A stretch of 36,427 nt of DNA from Chara braunii (taxonomy: Eukaryota; Streptophyta; Charophyceae; Charales; Characeae): contig BFEA01000249.1 in NCBI GenBank assembly GCA_003427395.1, positions 1,194,375-1,230,801 of the forward strand, read 5' to 3'. Below the pieces are notes generated by a model. It worked only from the letters and a program-made list of their open reading frames with translations. It was not told the DNA's origin and ran no database searches. The stretch's first letter is position 1, and the number at the start of each line of letters is the position of its first letter. This document shows positions 20,093 through 28,909 of the stretch, piece after piece. A program made the translations under genes and the position numbers.

Positions 20093-20296
20093 ATGGTGAT
20101 GAAACCGTGCATGCAGTAGATTGTTGCACGTGGAGCGGTTGGTCCAGCGGTGGGACCAAGTGGACAGCATAGTCCTCATAAGTATACCGAGAACTTACGA
20201 CATTCGCATCCTCCCCAGATGTGTAGGAGGCCGCTAGCAAGGCGGCAGAATCTGGCGGAGTGGGAGGTGGAGTCGCCTCACCTCCCACGGAACTCA
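20085..20296 (-). pseudogene. E1b post-gag segment (start of pol frame), truncated
   Basis: After the gag TGA (20296-20294) a different minus-strand frame is open: GGEATPPPTPP, SAALLAASYTSGED, YTYEDYAVHLVPPLDQP. It is Pro/Ser-rich and lies where the protease-upstream spacer of pol would be. It reaches the E3 junction before any protease motif. Function is unknown beyond being part of the Pol precursor. Confidence 0.6.
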
Positions 20297-21938
20297 GTTT
20301 CCCGAGCTAAGAGGAGGCCGCACATCCTCCTTGGCCTGATCCTGGCAAAAGGAGGTCTTGTGCTTGGTGTTGTTGCACCAGTAATAGCAGCCGTAACGGC
20401 CGCGGTACTTGTACTCGGCCTCGGTCAAGTTGAACTTGACCCATGGTGCTGGCTGTCCGTTTCCGGCCTGCGATGTTGATTTCACCTTTCCATTTACTCG
20501 GGACTTGTTGTTGCTTCGCGGCTGGACAACAGCCACCTGATGTTCCTCACGTGACGCTTGGGTGGCTGCTGGGTCTTCCACAATGTTGTCCGTTTGGACT
20601 GCAGCGAACTGCTGCGGTCGCGGACCAGTTCTCACCTTCTCCACATAGGTTGGCTGCCACGTTGACTTCTCGTGTGCAACCGCCCTGTTGGTCTTGATGA
20701 TCTCTCTTGCCTTGTCAATGATTTCGGCAAAGGTCACGTATTGCTCGCGATCACCAAGTGTGAGGCTCAATGCAGCACATGACCTGTTATAGAACTCGCG
20801 GCGCAGATGCGGAAATGGTAAGTCCAGATCGGGTGTTGCCGCGATCTGCTGCCATTCCGTGAGCCAGTCACGTGTTGCTGTGTTGCCTTGTGTCATGTTG
20901 AAGAGACGGTTGATGGCGAGTGCAGGTGCGTCGTCCACGATGAACCGCTTCTTCCACAACCGTGTTAACTCTTCCCATGTGATCTTGTCTTTCAGATCCG
21001 CAACGTCGACGCCATGGGTGGCTGCCAGGTGGGTTAACCAGATCTGGCATCCGCCCTTTTGAGTTGAGAAACAGGGCGCCGATGTATGCGTGCTTGGCGA
21101 CGAACAGAATCCGCAGCTGCGTCGTAAAGCCTTCCCACCAGATGACCGGGTCTTGATGCGTGTAGTCATCAAACTTCTCGATTTGAAATGTCGGCATCTT
21201 ATAATGCGTTGTGCTGTTGCCATCCTTGTTAGGCAACTGCAGTTGCTGAACCTCGGTCTTCAATGTATCCAGCTGTTTGCTGGTGGTGGTTGGCGCCTCG
21301 AAGGTGCTGATGTCGCCGAGCATTGCGACGACGTGGTCGACGCGTTCCTCCAGTTGGCGGGTAGAGGGTGCACTGCTGGACTCGCCAGCGTCTGGTCCTG
21401 GTGCAGCTTGCTCCAGGTCCAGTACACAGGAATTGAGTGCCCGTGTAGCATCCTCGTGGCTGTGCACTGTCCGACGGAGGTTCGCCAACTCGTGGTGCTG
21501 TTTCTTCAGATCCTGGTACTGTTGCTGCAGTTCCTGGTTCTGTCTCTCTAACTCGGACTGTTGGTAGTTGCAAGCGTATAACAACCGTGTCATGAGTTTA
21601 GAGAGGAACTCCTTGTGCTGCTCCTCCGGTGTCGCGTCGTCGCCGTTGGACAGTTGAAAATGCCAGAACTCGAGTCTTTCGATGCTGGCGGCTTCATGCC
21701 GCTGCAGCAGAACCTGGGCTTCCTTGCCGCGTGCCTGGGTATCTGCGTCTGCTTCGGCCTGTAGCCGCTGCTTCTCAGCTGTTGCTGCTGCTTCAGCCTG
21801 TAGGCGGGCAACCTCGGCTGCCATTTGGCGCTGTCCCTCAGCCTCGATTAGTGCGAGCTGAGTCTGGAACCGCTGTTTGTAGTCGGCAAGAGACTCGTTG
21901 GCCAGTTGGCCTGGCATGCCCAGAGCTGCGCCCGTCAT
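20294..21938 (-). pseudogene. E1b gag polyprotein
   Basis: Start chosen at ATG 21938-21936 (MTGAALGMPGQLANESLADY), the first Met after the minisatellite. The N-terminal third is a long Gln/Glu/Ala-rich coiled coil (LALIEAEGQRQMAAEVARLQ and following), then a linker and the gag fold (MPTFQIEKFDDYTHQDPVIW, TQLRILFVAKHAYIGALFL). A one-base frameshift at about 21060 moves the rest into another frame: GGCQIWLTHLAATHGVDVAD, WLTEWQQIAATPDLDLPFPH. The C-terminal knuckle reads CYYWCNNTKHKTSFC, where the expected first Cys of CX2C has become Tyr, with a Cys one place earlier. It ends at TGA 20296-20294. Confidence 0.85.
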
Positions 21939-21948
21939 GTTGGCGGGG

Positions 21949-22272
21949 CACTGCTGACGTGACACTGTGACGTGGCACTGTTGTCGTGGTACTGCTGACG
22001 TGGCACTGCTTACGTGACACTGTGGCTGACATTGCACTGCTGACGTGGCACTGCTGACATGGCACTGCTGACGTGGCACTGCTGATGTGGCACTGTTGCT
22101 GACGTGGCACTGCTGACATGGCACTGCTGACATGGCACTGCTGACGTGGCACTGTTGCTGACGTGGCACTGCTGACGTGGCACTGCTGACGTGGCACTGC
22201 TGACGTGGCACTGCTGACGTGGCACTGCTGACGTGGCACTGCTGACGTGGCACTGTTGCTGACGTAGCACTG
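21949..22272 (-). repeat. 14-bp minisatellite upstream of E1b gag
   Basis: About 22 copies of CACTGCTGACGTGG (14 bp) with occasional 17-bp variants containing an extra TGC/TTG (CACTGTTGCTGACGTGG). It lies immediately upstream of the gag ATG. Because 14 is not divisible by three, three units make one 42-base cycle and every minus frame encodes the same 14-residue peptide (PRQQCHVSSATSAV). That is why three long overlapping ORFs appear there. Confidence 0.95.
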
Positions 22273-23074
22273 TACCAACTCAGAAATGCATGCAAAGGAG
22301 TGGGTGGGAGGGAGAACGCAGGTAGGAAACCAACCCAACAATACTTTCCTCCCGGCCCTAATCAACAGATAAAAAATAAAAAAATAAAAGAGGACTACTT
22401 CCTTTTTTTTTTTTTTTTTTGTATATCTGTCGATCTATTATGAGTGAGACATGTCAGAAGAGTACTGTGAACGAGATCTAGGCTAGGTTCCGCAAAGTTT
22501 TGGCTTTCACTAAAATGCGATCTTGAAAAAAAAAATTGCGAAATAGAGTAAAGATGCGATTTTCAGAAAGAACGAAATCCAGTTTCTGAGAATATGGCAA
22601 CCTCTGAATATGCCTATCGAAATGTTGGTAGGCTTCGCAAGATTTCGGTTTTCAAAAAAAAAATTGCGAGATAGAATGGAAATTCGATTTTCAGAAAAGA
22701 ATAATTCCAGTTTCCGAGAATATGACGACTTCTATCATTATCCCAATATGCCTAGAAAACGAAATACTAACATCAGAAATTTTCAGCTATGTATGCGAAA
22801 TATCAGAGAAACGAAATGCTACTATCGGGAATTTTCAGACAATCGAAATGCGATTTATCAGAAATTTTCAGATATTTGTTACGTAAAAACGAAATAGCAA
22901 TATCAGAAATTTTCAGGTAAAACGAAATGCGAATATCAGAAATTTTCAGATAGTTGTTGCGAGAAAAAAAATAATTCAGAGATTTGACGAAGTCCTACTT
23001 GATTTACTAATGAGTGATCACTAGATCAAGCAAGCTGGCTACTTGATTGAGGGGGTCCTCTGAATGAGAGGTCC
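22273..23074 (-). other. E1b leader, AT-rich, non-coding
   Basis: About 800 bases between primer site and minisatellite. It contains an 18-base T run (22403-22420) and a strongly AT-rich stretch (22480-22980) with a recurring TCAGAAATTTTCAG motif. No gene is supported; the plus-strand ORF 22610-22897 is a translation of this low-complexity sequence. Confidence 0.65.
22773..22949. repeat. Interspersed TCAGAAATTTTCAG motif
   Basis: Exact 14-base copies at 22773, 22858, 22903 and 22936, and a variant (TCGGGAATTTTCAG) at 22823. Spacing is irregular (50, 35, 45, 33), and most copies are linked by ACGAAATGC-like strings. The motif is nearly self-complementary (CTGAAAATTTCTGA). Confidence 0.8.
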
Positions 23075-23086
23075 GCTCCGATACCA
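23075..23086 (-). other. E1b primer-binding site
   Basis: The minus strand reads TGGTATCGGAGC three bases downstream of the LTR end ...GTATGCAACA. One mismatch to the common initiator-Met site. It fixes the LTR inner boundary at 23090. Confidence 0.8.
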
Positions 23087-23089
23087 AAC

Positions 23090-23895
23090 TGTTGCATACT
23101 GTAACTGTGCAGACCAGAACAAGAACCGACCTCTCAATACAAAGTACAAGATAGCGTAGCGGAAGACTTAGATACCAATGATCCGAACAATCAATATTGC
23201 AATGCAGCCCCTGTGAAGTTGGCGCCTTGATGCAGGTACCTCGAAGATGGAGCTGAAGCTATGGCGCCACAGGTAAGTCTCGCTGGCCTCCGCCAGCCAT
23301 CTCTCCCAACTCTACTATCTACCACCTACTAGCGCCCAGCGCTGAAGACGACTGCTATGGCTACTAGCGCCCAGCGCTGAAGACTACTGCTAGCGCTAAG
23401 CTACTCCCTGCAACGCTCCTCCTGAGTGCTGCGCTGAATCCTGAAGACTACTCGTGCCTACTGTCCAACTACCTACCCGTGAAGTGCATGGGAACTCCTA
23501 TGTACTACTCGGGTGCCTCCTGACTGCAGGCGAGGCAGTCCAGGAGGCTGCTCTTGCCAATGCGGAAGGGAGGCAGGGGCTGCCGCTGCAGCTCCTGCTT
23601 GAGCTGTCGTGGGGAACAGGCCAGGAATAGCCTGTTCCCGAAACCCTGTTTTTTTGCCTGAGTCTTAGGGTAGGTCGAACACAATGAGGGCCTGAAATGG
23701 CCCTCCGTTTCAGGCTGAAAAGCCTCTGGGCCTGAAAGGCCCAGAAATAGGCTGAAAACGTAATAGGGCCTGCAGGCCCTCGTTTTTCAGCTTCAGGCTG
23801 AAACGACCGGGGCCTGTAAGCCCTATTTTCTAGGCTTTTAGGCAGAAAGTGCGGGACGGGCCCTGCAGGCCCGTGTGGCTACGCAGTATGCCACA
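23090..23895 (-). repeat. E1b 5' LTR, complete (806 bp)
   Basis: Bounded by the imperfect inverted ends TGTTGCATAC (23090) and GTATGCCACA (23895). The inner end abuts the primer site and the outer end abuts E3 integrase coding. It matches 1-666 throughout the overlap. Internal features: two 35-bp tandem units with CTAGCGCCCAGCGCTGAAG and several GGGCCTGCAGGCCC-type palindromes near the U3 end. Confidence 0.92.
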
Positions 23896-24321
23896 TACAA
23901 GAGTTGGTCTGATGCCACAGTACTTTGGGCCCTGGGAGGTCTTAGATGTACTGGGAGATCAACGAGATGGACCATCGTATGTCGTTCGCATTCCTGGTCG
24001 CCTACGTACGCACCCTGTTTTCCATGCATCCAAGCTGGCACCCTTTGCTCTAACTGATCAGTTTCCCCCAGGAGATCGATGCTGCCCCCAACCATGGACG
24101 GAGATGTGGACATTGACGACATCGTTGAACACAAGTTGTTGCCTGTACCCAAGCCTACAGGTAGAGGACGTCCTCCACAGATGCAGTACCGGGTGCAGTT
24201 CAGACACCACACTGATCCTCGAGAAGATTGGTCGTTCACAAGAGAAGAATTAATGAAGACTGCTCCCCAAATTATCTCAAGTTATGAAAGAAATTTGAAA
24301 GGGAAGCAGCCTGCTACATAA
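23896..24321 (+). pseudogene. E3 integrase C-terminus with chromodomain
   Basis: Resumes the E3 integrase after E1b: RVGLMPQYFGPWEVLDVLGD and THPVFHASKLAPFALTDQFP, then a frameshift near 24075 and MLPPTMDGDVDIDDIVEHKL. A chromodomain-like end follows (YRVQFRHHTDPREDWSFTRE), stopping at TAA 24319-24321. The chromodomain is the part thought to steer insertion toward marked chromatin in this lineage of elements. Only a few residues appear to be missing between this part and LELAAE at 20085. Confidence 0.85.
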
Positions 24322-24345
24322 CGACTTCTCAGAGGACTATCGAAG

Positions 24346-24357
24346 TAAAGGAGGGAG
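24346..24357 (+). other. E3 polypurine tract
   Basis: TAAAGGAGGGAG lies 24 bases after the integrase stop and directly before the LTR start TGTGAGGG. Confidence 0.8.
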
Positions 24358-25420
24358 TGTGAGGGTTTGACCCCTCGGCATATGGCCCTGCACCAGGTGT
24401 GTGCCCGCCCTAAGTGAAGGCGGGCCCCCTGAATCTCAATGCACCCTGAACTCGTCAATTTTTGCAAATCTTGCTTGGTGCCAGTCAGTTGCCATGCGCC
24501 AGTTGGTTACGTCCGCCTTGCACATGAGAATGGGAAAGATTCGTGAGCCTTCCAGGCCCTTCCAGCAACGTGGGGTAAGCAGGGAGCATCGCACGATTGT
24601 GCCTGGGTGGTTGGACATGCCTAACCAAATCGGTCCCAGGCCGTTGTCTGAACGGGCCTGGGCACAAACACTTCGGCCGAGACTGAAGCTACTAGGCACC
24701 CGGTCTCACGTGGAAGTGGCAAGGCAAAGCGCCATCCACTTTCCATATAGGAAGGGGTCGGGCGCCAGGCCAGGGATCTGGCACTTGCCCTTGCGAATGG
24801 CAGTGCTGCGGGAGTGTGTACTCGCGGGCTGCCTGCTGGGCTAACGTGAGGTGCGGGCGCACACGGGCGTCGAGAGGTGCATGGCGCTGCTGAGGGCAGT
24901 GCCATAGCCAGCCCCCGTAGCCGAGCTTGGCTTGGACTGAGTCATCGGGTGGTGGTGGTCTTCGTGTATGAGGCAGAAGGTGTGGGTAGGGAAGACGAGN
25001 NNNNNNNNNNNNNNNNNNNNNNNNNNNNNNNNNNNNNNNNNNNNNNNNNNNNNNNNNNNNNNNNNNNNNNNNNNNNNNNNNNNNNNNNNNNNNNNNNNNN
25101 NNNNNNNNNGTCTACAAGGGTCGACATCTTCATGTCCTTCGGTTCTGCTGCTGACGTCAACAGTGGGATTGTCAATTTGTAGGCTGGTAGTAGCTGCGTG
25201 ATCGTAGTCTGGGCGCCGAGCGCCAAGTAGGAGTAGGGCTCTGGATACTTATGTTGGTGATGGCAGGAGCATGCTCTCATTGACACTCGGAGTCAGTGTT
25301 TTGGTTCATTGGTGTAATATCGGTGCAATTCTGCTTTCTGGACAGTGTCGTACTTTCTGGCATTCAGTGTGATATTGCAATCTGGAATCTGTCATTTCGC
25401 TATTGCTCATTTTCCTTGCA
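24358..25420 (+). repeat. E3 3' LTR
   Basis: Starts TGTGAGGG after the polypurine tract and ends ...TTTCCTTGCA. It aligns with the 5' copy over nearly its whole length. It carries a roughly 80-base stretch (about 24830-24905) and another (about 25150-25200, 25268-25320) absent from the 5' copy, so indels have accumulated since insertion. The flank after 25420 is intronic host sequence. Confidence 0.8.
25000..25109. other. Assembly gap (110 N)
   Basis: Undetermined bases at the position where the other LTR has the (GA)43 microsatellite. ORFs reported across it are artefacts. Confidence 0.98.
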
Positions 25421-25549
25421 GTTACCTGTTGCAAACTTCATTCTGTTTGATATTCTCTCATGCGAGTCATGTCACATTATTCCCTCACCTGTTCTCTCTG
25501 TTGTTTATCACTTGCAGTCTTTTAACTCTTTCTTCATTCGATTTTGCAG
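25421..25549 (+). other. Intron 3' part upstream of AMT exon
   Basis: T-rich sequence ending in a good plant-type acceptor (CTTCATTCGATTTTGCAG) at 25549. It begins directly at the end of the E3 LTR, so E3 sits in this intron, 129 bases before the exon. Confidence 0.6.
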
Positions 25550-25626
25550 GTGCTTGGCTTGTGGGACCACGAGTCGGGAGGTTTGATCTCGATGGGAAAC
25601 CAATTCCAGTACGAAGTCACTCTATG
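25550..25626 (+). CDS. Single exon of an AMT-type ammonium transporter
   Basis: Seventy-seven bases bounded by an acceptor (TTTTGCAG before 25550) and a donor (GTAAGC from 25627). Starting from the split codon, the frame reads (G)AWLVGPRVGRFD, LDGKPIPVRSHSM. The string GPR-[VI]-GRFD followed a few residues later by a P-x-x-x-H-[SN] segment is characteristic of the loop between membrane helices in AMT1/MEP-family ammonium channels, which carry ammonium across the plasma membrane. Phase: two bases then 25 codons, ending in phase 0. No other AMT exon is visible within the window; neighbours must lie beyond the retroelements or be lost. It could belong to a working gene with very long introns or be a stranded fragment. 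The product call is from recognition of the motif, without a database search. Confidence 0.6.
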
Positions 25627-26346
25627 GTAAGCAAGAGTGATATTCTTGATTGCCACTGTGTTTCAAACCCAAACCCACGTAACTTTTTTGCTTTATTGTT
25701 CGTTAGTTTGCACACACACACACACACTGGAAAGAGGGCAAAAAAAAGATCCTAGCACTGATACGTTGCCAACTGTCTTGATGCTGCTGCATTAATGAGA
25801 AAAAAATGGAATCTTAGGCGAGCTACAAGAGAAGCTGTCGTGACAAATCAATGGGAAATTGTACCCGGTTTCCACCGAACAGTCAGGGCTGTGTTCTAAG
25901 CAGCAGAAAGGCTGGGTAATGCTCCCAGAATCAGTCTTCAAGGCTAATGTAGGACATGCTACAAAGCTTCTTCTTTCCTTTTGTGTTGATCATCTTGTTG
26001 TCCGGTTGTGCTGTTTTGTTCTGAAGAAGTAGCTGTTTTGATGGGACGCTGGATCCGGTTTCCAGCACAAGCCTAAGCTGGGTAGTGGCCCCAGTTCTCC
26101 GGGTTGAGATGTGAGGGATTCCCGACCTCCTTTTTCAATTAATGTAAGGCTGCTTTCCATTAAACCATCAGTACCTTTCCCGTATATTAGCTGCGGGGAA
26201 AATAGAGTAGAAATTTTTCTAGTTGATTGAATTTGGGCCCTTCCGTAGTGGCCCGTTTCTTTCATGATTGCCGCGACTTTCAGAGGTATTGGACACAGCC
26301 TCCTTCTGGACCTCCGGTCCAAAACATTGAGGCCGGTACCGGTACC
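25627..26346 (+). other. Probable intron or intergenic sequence
   Basis: It follows the AMT donor site. It contains a short (CA)n run at about 25711-25727 and no coding sequence I can support; the small minus-strand ORFs at 25990-26443 show no domain. I looked for the next AMT exon (Trp/Phe/Gly-rich helix) and did not see it. Confidence 0.5.
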
Positions 26347-26532
26347 TTAAAGCACCACTACCTTTCCCGCAGTTGGGAAACCGGGAAAATAACCTACTCC
26401 TAAGAGATCGGAGGCTGGGCCCGATGATGGCCGCTGTTGACAAATCTCAACGGCGGTCATCGTGTCGTTTCCGCCTCCTAAAGAATCGGGAGCCTGGCAG
26501 CAGCCTACATGGGAAAAGGTAGTGGTGCTTAA
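26347..26532. mobile_element. Foldback/MITE-like element
   Basis: The ends are inverted repeats of about 21 bases: TTAAAGCACCACTACCTTTCCC at the left and GGGAAAAGGTAGTGGTGCTTAA at the right, with single-base differences in run length. The centre is also self-complementary (CGATGATGGCCGCTGTTGA against TCAACGGCGGTCATCG at about 26423-26462), so the 186-base unit can fold into one imperfect hairpin. It has no coding capacity. The TTAA at each end could be a target duplication of the piggyBac type or part of the repeats. Confidence 0.6.
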
Positions 26533-26984
26533 AAATAAAAACAAAAAATGGAATCCTCGATGTGGCGGACCCGCTGGGATGGCGGTCCGTCAGGATGAGG
26601 ACGAAGGGTTGAGGGTGGAAGAGATGGAGCTGGAAGGGACAGCGCAGGTCCGACGCGGACTCGACACTCACGTACTCCAAGATGTGCAAAATGAAGAATG
26701 AACGCAAAACAGACTGCAGCTGGGGTATACCCCTGGCGGACTGACTGGACTGGACTGGACTGGACTGGCCTGGTACCAACAGCGCAGGACTGGACTGGAC
26801 TGAAATAGCACACGGCCTGTGGGGTCAGGCCACGACCTGGTCCCACAAGACGAATAGGCAAATAGCCCGGTAGGCCCTGGCTGTAGGGAAGGGCAGACAG
26901 AGGCCCGCTGCACGATCCTCAGACCTGTAGCGGATCGCAAGAGCCATAAACACGCTATTCGCAAAATCAGCGGAACTCTGCAAT
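26533..26984. other. Spacer with GGACT microsatellite
   Basis: No gene is supported. Between about 26738 and 26800 the pentamer GGACT/CTGGA is repeated in two clusters, separated by CCTGGTACCAACAGCGCA. The E4 LTR begins at 26985. Confidence 0.65.
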
Positions 26985-28307
26985 TGTTGTGACCCTGGCC
27001 AATTTCGAGGTACACATCCACCGGAAAGTACAATGCAATCCAATTGCGGAAAGAAATGAATGAACTTGAGAGGAGAGAGAGAGGATTAGAAAAAGAAGAA
27101 GAAGTAAGAAAGAAGAAGAAGAAGATGTATACCAGCAAAGACAATGACAAGGCTCTTCTTCTTCGCCAACAATCTCCTCCTCCTTATCTCCCCCTTCTCT
27201 TATTCATACAAGAAGTAATAATACAATGTTGAATGACTGATCCAGAATCAATGTTCGAGTCCCTCTTCTACTGCAGGTATCACTTGAGGTCCACCATAGC
27301 CATGGCCGCCTCCCCACTCTTCACTCTCACAGGCCGAGGCTATGTCGGACTACTAGGCCTTGCCCAGATGCCCAAAGGACAACCCAAAGCAGCTATGGCT
27401 GCTCTAGCTCAGGCCGTCATGCCCAACCCTGCCTTGAAACCTCTTGGTGTGGCTTCTCCCAGTTGGGGGCCCCTTGCTGCAGTGCCCACCAAGGTGATGA
27501 AGATGGCTGCCACCATAGCCAGGTAAGTACCCCTGGCGCTCCTCCCTCTTCCTTCCTTCTTCCTCCCTCATGTCCTTCTCCTTCCTCCCCAGCAGCGCTG
27601 CTCCAGCATAGCGCTGCTCCAGCCAGCGCTCCACCAGTGTGTCGCCAAACTTGCACACCGAAAAAGAGGCCAGACTCTCCGCCCGGCCAGAAGATATAGC
27701 GGCCTGCTTTGCCTTCTGGGCGGTGACTTCCAGGCCGCTCGGCCTCCCAAGCAACCGGTACCTCCTCCCTTTCGGAGGGAAACATCATTGCAGGCTCTGA
27801 TATTGCCCGTACAGGCCCTAGCCCCAGACTGGTTGGACTGATATCTGCCTAGACCTAACCTACAACTAATGCGCCTCCAAAAATGCCACTTTTGTCTTAT
27901 TCTGCTCAACCTCGGGTACCTACACATCTACCCCTTCCAGGTGCGGTACCGGCCTGCCCGCTACTTGAGTGTTTTTCCCCGCTGCAACCCCTCAATGTCA
28001 CGACCACAGGGAAGTACCGGCCCTGAGGGCCCAACGAACGACCAAGTGCCCTGACGGGCCACACACATACTTATGCCCACCAACACTCAGACATGCACGG
28101 TCGCACACACACCTAGGCCAACCAACACTCAGACAGGCATGGTCACACACACACTCAAGCCATCCAGCACTTAGACAGACATGCAGTCCAGCAAGCGTGC
28201 ACACACAGACTTAGTAGCAAGCGGGAAACTCAGCAGGGCATTCAGTCTATGGGCAAAACTCATAAATCAGCTGTGTGTTTCATTCCATGTATGGACGGGT
28301 CATCACA
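26985..28307 (-). repeat. E4 3' LTR, complete (1323 bp)
   Basis: Bounded by TGTTGTGACCC (26985) and GGGTCATCACA (28307), an 11-base imperfect inverted terminal repeat. It matches 35382-36427 over the shared length. It includes an A/G-rich stretch (27070-27125) and GCGCTG-rich short repeats near 27590-27630. Long ORFs on either strand (for example 27417-27788) occur in both copies and are LTR sequence, not genes. Confidence 0.93.
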
Positions 28308-28320
28308 CTACTCCCCCCTC
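28308..28320 (-). other. E4 polypurine tract
   Basis: The minus strand reads GAGGGGGGAGTAG directly before the LTR start TGTGATGACCC, 29 bases after the integrase stop. Confidence 0.8.
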
Positions 28321-28348
28321 AAGAGCGAGGTCCCTTCGAGCGAGTAAC

Positions 28349-28909
28349 TCACTCTGCGTCCTCGACAAACGCATCGTAAGCGAGCAAGGCAAAGAGATTC
28401 CTAGAGTACTCTGTTGCAGTGAGCCTTGCAGATATCTTAGGTACATCGTTAGTGGCGATTTGTCGCTCGTATGCTTTGACAACACGCGGTGCACTGCGTA
28501 GCAGTTCTTGTTTGGAAATCCAGTACAGATCGTCTAATGGGTGATACGTGAAGTGAACCTGGTACTGTCTGTTGCGTCCCTTCCGTACGTGCTGTTTGAT
28601 CCTGTCTATCTCATGCACGCCTTTGATCGCACGAGGGATCATGTCCTCGCGGTAGTCGAATGTTTTAGCATCACGGTGGAGGTACAGTTTGGATGCGTGG
28701 AACACGGGGTATGTGCGCAGATGGGCTGGCACATCAATGACATACGGAGCGCCAAAGTGATTTTCACCAATTACATCCAAAACTTCCCAGGGCCCGTAAT
28801 AGAGGGAGAAGCTTGCGTGAGACTCCCTCTTCTTCTGAGAATTCAGACATCTTGACCCAGACATAGCTTCGTACCTAAATATCCGATGATCGGCGCTTCT
28901 TGTTCGCAT
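28349..28909 (-). pseudogene. E4 integrase C-terminus with chromodomain
   Basis: Final part of E4 pol in a frame different from the core. It reads YYGPWEVLDVIGENHFGAPY, HLRTYPVFHASKLYLHRD, then a chromodomain-like segment (YQVHFTYHPLDDLYWISKQE) and an extended tail ending at TGA 28351-28349. A frameshift near 28880 separates it from the integrase core. Confidence 0.83.

Larger units (their letters stand above)
20085..23895 (-). mobile_element. E1b: 5' half of an E1-family retrotransposon nested in E3
   Basis: Minus-strand order is LTR (23895-23090), primer site (23086-23075), leader with AT-rich repeats and a 14-bp minisatellite, gag (21938-20294), then the first part of the next reading frame (20288 to about 20085). 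The right end is a clean LTR terminus followed at once by E3 integrase coding, so it inserted into E3. Protease, RT, RNase H, integrase and 3' LTR are absent, removed by a deletion ending at about 20080. The 3' end of the same family is found at 1-2203. Confidence 0.85.
12816..25420 (+). mobile_element. E3: highly degenerate Ty3/gypsy retrotransposon with nested E1b
   Basis: Plus-strand order is LTR (12816-13682), primer site (13686), leader, gag (14917-16923), protease, RT, RNase H, integrase (to about 20085), insertion of E1b (20085-23895), remaining integrase C-terminus (23896-24321), polypurine tract (24346-24357) and LTR (24358-25420). The two LTR copies align over most of their length but differ by many substitutions and indels, indicating an old insertion. 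The 5' LTR lacks its first roughly 45 bases. The right flank is intron sequence of an ammonium transporter gene; the left flank has been replaced by unrelated repeats. Confidence 0.82.

Noticed and set aside
20150-21567. Plus-strand ORFs of 84-153 codons over the E1b gag
   Set aside because: Antisense shadows of gag; no domains.
22610-22897. 95-codon plus-strand ORF rich in Asn, Arg and Phe
   Set aside because: It is a translation of AT-rich repeats in the E1b leader.
25345-25755. 136-codon ORF as a single-exon gene
   Set aside because: Only 25550-25626 resembles a known protein, and it is bounded by splice signals; the rest is LTR and intron sequence.
27404-27788. Minus-strand ORFs of 116-123 codons, repeated at 35802-36182
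   Set aside because: They occur in both E4 LTR copies with frame-changing differences between them, so they are LTR sequence.
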